This document shows, piece by piece, positions 33,576 to 35,630 of a stretch of DNA of 35,630 bases (positions are counted from its first letter, which is position 1; the number at the start of each line of letters is the position of its first letter). The stretch is from Symbiodinium natans. Taxonomy: Eukaryota; Sar; Dinophyceae; Suessiales; Symbiodiniaceae. A program made the position numbers and the translations under genes. A model generated the notes under the pieces. That model was not told where the DNA came from. It was given only the letters and a program-made list of their open reading frames with translations, and ran no database searches. The stretch covers positions 1-35,630 of the forward strand of contig CAJNDS010001085.1 of the NCBI GenBank assembly GCA_905221605.1, read 5' to 3'.

Positions 33576-35330
33576 GAAACTCAAGATATATAGTAATTAT
33601 AACGAAATCTTACTCAGGAACTCAAGACGTGAAGAAATTGTAACGAAACTTTCTTCAGATATTCAAGATGTATAGCAATTGCAACGAAACCTTCCTTAGA
33701 AATTCAAGACGTAGAACAATTGCAACGAAACCTTGCTCAGAAATTCAAGACGTGAATTAATTGCAACGAAATCTTCCTCAGAAATTCAAGATGAGTAACA
33801 ATGCCAACGGAATCCTCTTCAGAATTTCAAGACGTGTCGCAATTGCAACGAAACCTTCCTCAGAAACTCAAGATGTGTAGCAATTACAACGAAACCTTCC
33901 TCAGAAATTCAAGTTGTATAATAATATCCACGAATCCTTTTTTCAACGAAATCTTCCTCAGAAAGTCAAGACGTGAAGAAATTTTAATGAAACCTTTCTC
34001 AGAAATTCAAGACGTGCATTAATTATAACGAAACCTTCTTCAGAAATTCTAAAGACGTCCTTCGTAATCGGGAGCAAGATGGTGATGGACGCAATTCAAG
34101 ACGTATATAGCAATGAAAACGAAATCTTCCTCAGAAGCTCAAGACGTAGAACAATGCCAACGAAACCTTTCTCAGAAACTTAAGATGTAGAGCAATGCCA
34201 ACGAATCCTTCCTCAGAAATAAAAGACGTATAAAAATTATAACGAAACCTTCTTCAGAAATTCTAAGACGTCCTTCGTAATCGGGAATAACTTGATGATG
34301 GGCGCAATTCAAGACGTATAGCAATTGCAATGAAATCTTCCTCAGAAATTCAAGACGTAGATCAATGCCAATGGAACCTTCCTCAGAAATAAAAGACATA
34401 TAAAAATTATAATGAAATCTTCTTCAGAAATTCTAAAGACGTCCTGCGCAATCGGGAATCAATTGATGATGGGCACAATTCAAGACGTATAGCAATTATA
34501 ATGAAACCTTCCTCAGAAATTGAAGACATGAAATAAATGCAACGCAACCTTCCTAGAAGCTCAAGATGGGCAGCAATTACCAAGAGAACCTTCCCCAGAA
34601 ATCCAGGATATATCAATTGAAACGACATCTTCCTCAGAAACTCAAGACGTATAGCAATTACAACGAAACCTTCCAGAAATTCAAGATGAGGAACAATTCC
34701 AACGAATTCTCAGAAACCCAAGATGTTTAGCAATTTCAATGAAATCTTCCTCAGAAATTCAAGATATAAAACAAATACAACGAAGCTCAAGACGTGTATC
34801 AACGAAATCTTCCCTAGAAATTCAAGACGTATAGCAATTTCCACGAATCCTTCCTCAGAAACCCAAGACGTATCGCAATTGAAACGAAACCTTCCTCAGA
34901 AACTCAAGATATCTCGTAATTGCAACGAAATCTTATTCAAGAATTCAAGATGTGCAACAATTATAACGAAATCTTCTTCAGAAATTCTAAAGATGTCCTT
35001 CACAATCGGGAATAAATTGGTGATGGGCGCAATTCAAGACATATAACAATTAGAACGAAACCTTCCTTAGAAATTCAAGACGTAGAACAATGCCAACGAA
35101 ACCTTGCTCAGAAATTCATAATTATAACGAAACCCCCTCCAGAAATCCCAAAAACGTCCCTCGCAATCGGTAATAAATTGGTGATAAACGCAATTCAAGA
35201 TATATATCAATTGCAACGAAATCTTCCTCAGAAATTCAATATATATAGCAATTGTAATGAAATCTTCCTCAGAAATTCAAGATATGTAGCAATTGTAATG
35301 AAATCTTCCTCACGATTCCTCAGAGAATAT
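33576..35330 (+). repeat. Degenerate right edge of the 41-bp array
   Basis: Monomers are still recognisable by CTTCCTCAGAAA and TTCAAGA words, but they have many C-to-T and G-to-A differences (GATATATAG, AATTATAACG, AATGAAATC), truncations and irregular spacing. Six insert-bearing monomers with GCAATCGGG-type words are concentrated here. The last clear monomers are near 35260-35310. Confidence 0.85.
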
Positions 35331-35630
35331 CAAGAGATCTCTGCAGTCCCGGTGCAAGAGGCTTCTGCTCCCAAAAGCACCAATTAAGAATCAGAAATGC
35401 GTATGGACGCATAGAGGCTTATGCCAAAAATTTCGTGCTCTCCAAGACACCTCGACGTGCACAAAAACCCCCCGCCACCCCCAATTAGAGAGGCGTCCCA
35501 GAAAGACGAAAAGCAAAAGAAAACTCAAAGGTGAAACCCAATTATAAACAAATCAAGAGAATTGTTGAGACATCACGCCTCCCTAAAATCTCATAAGAAG
35601 GTTGCTCTCAAGCAGCTCAGAAGTTCAATT
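35331..35630. other. Right flank of the 41-bp array, no gene recognised
   Basis: Non-tandem sequence. It starts with the dispersed motif (35351-35390) and a decayed second copy about 56 bp later (GAGGCTTATGCC at 35414). The rest, including a C-rich stretch near 35467-35480 and an A-rich stretch near 35500-35560, shows no gene or known element. The feature runs off the window. Confidence 0.6.
35351..35390 (+). repeat. Dispersed motif, right-flank copy
   Basis: GGTGCAAGAGGCTTCTGCTC followed by CCAAAAGCACCAATTAAGAA. It matches the first motif in the 15659-15797 insertion over most of its length and lies about 20 bp beyond the last satellite-like word. Confidence 0.82.

Larger units (their letters stand above)
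10871..35330 (+). repeat. 41-bp satellite array, about 590 monomers
   Basis: A continuous tandem array whose monomer contains GACGTGTAGCAATTGCAACG followed by AAACCTTCCTCAGAAACTCA. The core GCAATTGC is a perfect 8-bp palindrome. Common variants are GTGCAG or GTGAAG for GTGTAG, GATGTG for GACGTG, and a 37-bp form in which CCTTCCTCAG is shortened to CCACAG. Since 41 is 3 x 13 plus 2, one reading frame meets all three phases of the monomer and gives a 41-residue peptide period with a CSNC word. The TAG in GTGTAG closes one phase, so frames usually stop at ETQDV unless that codon has mutated. Many of the frames open only at a TTG within AATTGCAACG. No gene is supported. The long uninterrupted array with nested duplications is typical of heterochromatic satellite DNA. 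Confidence 0.96.

Noticed and set aside
10871-35330. Possible CRISPR array, because of the regular short repeats.
   Set aside because: The whole 41-bp unit is repeated. There are no unique spacers between conserved repeats, no cas genes, and the setting is eukaryotic.

Overview
This window looks like a gene-poor, satellite-rich piece of a eukaryotic nuclear chromosome. I find no protein-coding gene, rRNA, tRNA or CRISPR array that the sequence supports. The many short reading frames all lie inside tandem or simple repeats, and repeat period and phase explain where they start and stop. TTTAGGG/CCCTAAA tracts recur, which is the telomere motif of most land plants, many green algae and a few other lineages such as oomycetes. 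A plant subtelomeric or pericentromeric setting is the most likely reading, but nothing here identifies a species.

Layout: (1) About 1-2420 is an AT-rich satellite with a 127-bp monomer, arranged first as 254-bp dimers and then as roughly 380-bp trimers. It decays through two copies of a 214-234-bp edge unit (2347-2772). (2) 2773-3147 is AT-rich sequence without recognisable genes. It is followed by three decaying copies of a ~50-bp repeat (3148-3292) and a degenerate CCCTAAA tract (3293-3432). (3) About 3433-9056 is a second satellite-like family of ~475-660-bp composite units. Each unit carries a telomere-like tract, a conserved segment and a variable number of 52-bp subrepeats. The array changes orientation twice, at about 4110 and 6764, so it forms a multi-kilobase inverted repeat. 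(4) 9057-10870 is a less repetitive spacer with a telomere-like tract, two ACTTTTCG simple-repeat tracts and an ~84-bp direct repeat at 9454-9537 and 10790-10870. (5) 10871 to about 35330 is one very long array of a 41-bp monomer, roughly 590 copies by arithmetic. It has nested higher-order structure: 127 bp within 414 bp within ~3 kb, plus a ~1.2-kb duplication and a ~7-kb-offset duplication. (6) About 35331-35630 is the right exit from the array, non-repetitive except for a dispersed motif also found at 9191 and 15679.

The most interesting observation is a 139-bp insertion at 15659-15797 in the 41-bp array. It is flanked by an 8-bp direct duplication, and paralogous array copies near 19319 and 22357 preserve the empty site. 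The inserted sequence belongs to a small dispersed family that also lies just outside both ends of the array. Other notable points are the orientation flips of the telomere-repeat-bearing array, a distinct insert-bearing monomer confined to the right part of the 41-bp array, and a mutation pattern in the monomers that fits CpG-methylation decay.
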